Assembly (NCBI RefSeq): GCF_001654495.1
Contig: NZ_CP015849.1
Location: 744,001 to 808,000, forward strand
From: Streptomyces sp. SAT1
Lineage (GTDB): Bacteria; Actinomycetota; Actinomycetes; Streptomycetales; Streptomycetaceae
Length of the DNA stretch: 64,000 nucleotides
Reading direction: 5' to 3'
The stretch's first letter is position 1. The number at the start of each line of letters is the position of its first letter. The notes beneath the pieces were generated by a model, which saw nothing but the letters and a program-made list of their open reading frames with translations, made no database searches and was not told where the DNA came from. Shown one piece after another: positions 62,825 to 64,000 of this stretch. The position numbers and the translations under genes are program-made.

Positions 62825-63400
62825 ATGAGCACAGAGGAGCGACTGATCCGGTCCACGCGTGAGCTGCTGTGGGAGCGCGGATACGTCGGGACCAGCCCGC
62901 GGGCGATCCTGGAGCGTGCGGGGGCCGGGCAGGGAAGCATGTACCACCACTTCAAGGGCAAGCCCGACCTCGCGCTGGCGGCGATCAGGCGCACCGCGGA
63001 GGAACTGCGCGCCGAGGTGGAGGCGGTGCTGACCGGGCCGGGGACGCCGTACGAGCGCATCGAGGGCTATCTGCGGCGCGAGCGGGACGTGCTGCGCGGC
63101 TGCCCGGTGGGGCGGCTGACGATGGATCCGGACATCGTCGCCAGCGACGAGCTGCGCGCACCGGTCGACGAGACGCTGGACGCCGTCCGGGAACGGCTCG
63201 CCGGGATCGTCGAGGAGGGCAAGGAGGAGGGGGAGTTCCCGGCCTCGCTCGACGGGGAGGAGACCGCCGCGGCGATCCTCGCGACGGTGCAGGGCGGATA
63301 CGTCCTGGCCCGCGCCTCCGGCTCCCCCGGCGCCTTCGACGCGGGGGTCCGCGGACTCCTCGCCCTGCTCGCCCCGCGCCGCCCCGCCGAGACGGCCTGA
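62825..63400 (+). CDS. TetR-family regulator
   Basis: A 191-residue repressor. The HTH reads TEERLIRSTRELLWERGYVG, TSPRAILERAGAGQGSMYHH and FKGKPDLALAAI. The C-terminal ligand domain (about 75-190) has DVLRGCPVGRLTMDPDIVAS and ETAAAILATVQGGYVLARAS, the TetR_C type often found with small reductases. ATG 62825; no ribosome site. It is followed after 14 bases by the DUF4865 gene. Confidence 0.9.
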   Translation: MSTEERLIRSTRELLWERGYVGTSPRAILERAGAGQGSMYHHFKGKPDLALAAIRRTAEELRAEVEAVLTGPGTPYERIEGYLRRERDVLRGCPVGRLTMDPDIVASDELRAPVDETLDAVRERLAGIVEEGKEEGEFPASLDGEETAAAILATVQGGYVLARASGSPGAFDAGVRGLLALLAPRRPAETA

Positions 63401-63414
63401 GGAAGGATCTTCAC

Positions 63415-64000
63415 ATGCACGCGATGCAGTACGAGATGACCATGCCCGCCGACTACGACATGGCTGTCATCCGGGACCGGGTGGCTCGGCTCGGGCATCT
63501 GCTTGACGACTGGGGCGGGCTCGGTCTCAAGGCGTATCTGATGCGCGAACGCGGCGTGGACGGCTCGCCGGTCAACCAGTACGGGCCGTTCTATCTGTGG
63601 CACACCGTCGAGGGGATGAACTCCTTCCTGTTCGGCGGTCCCTTCCAGGGGCTGGTCGGCGACTTCGGCAGGCCGGTGGTGCGGCAGTGGACGGGGCTGG
63701 CGTACGAGGAGGGCCGGGCGGCGGACACGGCGGCCGGCTTCGCGGTGCGGCAGCGCACTCCGGTGCCCGAGGGGGTGGCACTGGCCGAGTTCGCCGAGGA
63801 GGCGGTGGACGGGACGCGGCGGTCGGCGGACCGGGACGGGGCGGTCCTCGCGGCGGCCGGGGTGGACACGAGCCGCTGGGAACTGGTGCGCTTCTCGCTC
63901 TGGTCGCGCCGGGAGGCCGCCGTCTCCGCGGCGTCCGCCGCGTCCGGTGGCGGCGGCGAGGTGTTCCAGGTCCTGCACCTGTCCCAGCCCGGACGCAAGG
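63415..64000 (+). CDS. DUF4865-family protein (5' part, runs off the window)
   Basis: At least 195 residues, open to the edge. ATG 63415 follows GGAAGG (63401-63406). It opens HAMQYEMTMPADYDMAVIRD and RVARLGHLLDDWGGLGLKAY, with YGPFYLWHTVEGMNSFLFGG, QGLVGDFGRPVVRQWTGLAY and WELVRFSLWSRRE; DUF4865 proteins look like dimeric alpha/beta-barrel (monooxygenase-like) folds. Function unknown. Co-transcribed with the TetR gene, it is the probable regulated target, perhaps handling a small toxic compound. Confidence 0.82.
   Translation, partial: MHAMQYEMTMPADYDMAVIRDRVARLGHLLDDWGGLGLKAYLMRERGVDGSPVNQYGPFYLWHTVEGMNSFLFGGPFQGLVGDFGRPVVRQWTGLAYEEGRAADTAAGFAVRQRTPVPEGVALAEFAEEAVDGTRRSADRDGAVLAAAGVDTSRWELVRFSLWSRREAAVSAASAASGGGGEVFQVLHLSQPGRK

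Overview
The window is chromosomal DNA of a Streptomyces-like actinomycete. Base composition is very GC-rich throughout, GTG starts and leaderless-looking genes are common, and many predicted products belong to families typical of Streptomyces (DUF1345, DUF2945, DUF1264, DUF6193, DUF6643, DUF6891, DUF4865, BTAD/AfsR-type regulators, two-domain TerD, Cds1-type PLP enzymes, many MarR/TetR/GntR/ArsR regulators). No rRNA, tRNA or CRISPR array was seen. All names rest on reading the translated sequence by eye; nothing was searched.

Layout. 1-1.5 kb: the end of a GNAT acetyltransferase, then a fluoride riboswitch and a tandem crcB (fluC) pair. 1.6-6.6 kb: a GH65 glycosidase/phosphorylase, DUF2945 with a truncated DUF488, a DUF1345 membrane protein and an S41 lipoprotein. 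6.7-14.5 kb: an ArsR-MFS pair under a long inverted-repeat operator, a GDSL esterase, and an FAD monooxygenase divergent from a large AfsR-like regulator. 14.5-20.2 kb: DUF6891, a decayed YfhO-type gene, a second frameshifted remnant, DUF1264 and a lipoprotein. 20.4-23.8 kb: an unusual secreted protease in which a trypsin domain is nested inside an Ig-like domain of a sedolisin (S53). 23.8-32.4 kb: regulators, a GntR-MFS pair, a two-component system whose kinase tail is a 15-bp minisatellite, an aldo/keto reductase and a secreted cyclophilin.

32.6-39.3 kb is a mobile-element graveyard. It holds a truncated lysR, a tyrosine-recombinase remnant joined to a DUF6193 gene, pieces of ISL3 and IS5 transposases, the 3' end of a group II intron sitting in the IS5 remnant, an IS with perfect 20-bp terminal repeats and a damaged transposase, and a frameshifted IS630. 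Intact genes between them are a PPOX-fold flavoenzyme and a MarR/alpha-beta hydrolase divergon.

39.6-64 kb is mostly conserved Streptomyces sequence: an MHS transporter, PucR-type regulator and 3-hydroxybutyrate dehydrogenase (a plausible ketone-body/organic-acid unit), a Nudix hydrolase, lnt, a racemase, a HpnB-like glycosyltransferase, a TerD protein, a MOSC protein, a beta-helix/CbxX AAA+ protein, a polytopic alpha/beta hydrolase overlapping it tail to tail, a DeoR regulator, a Cds1-type enzyme, a RsbW-like ATPase and a TetR-DUF4865 operon with two related palindromes upstream.

The most unusual items are the nested S53/S1 protease, the fluoride riboswitch with a compensating change at its core pair, the split membrane hydrolase, the beta-helix/AAA+ fusion, and the pair of palindromes near the TetR gene.
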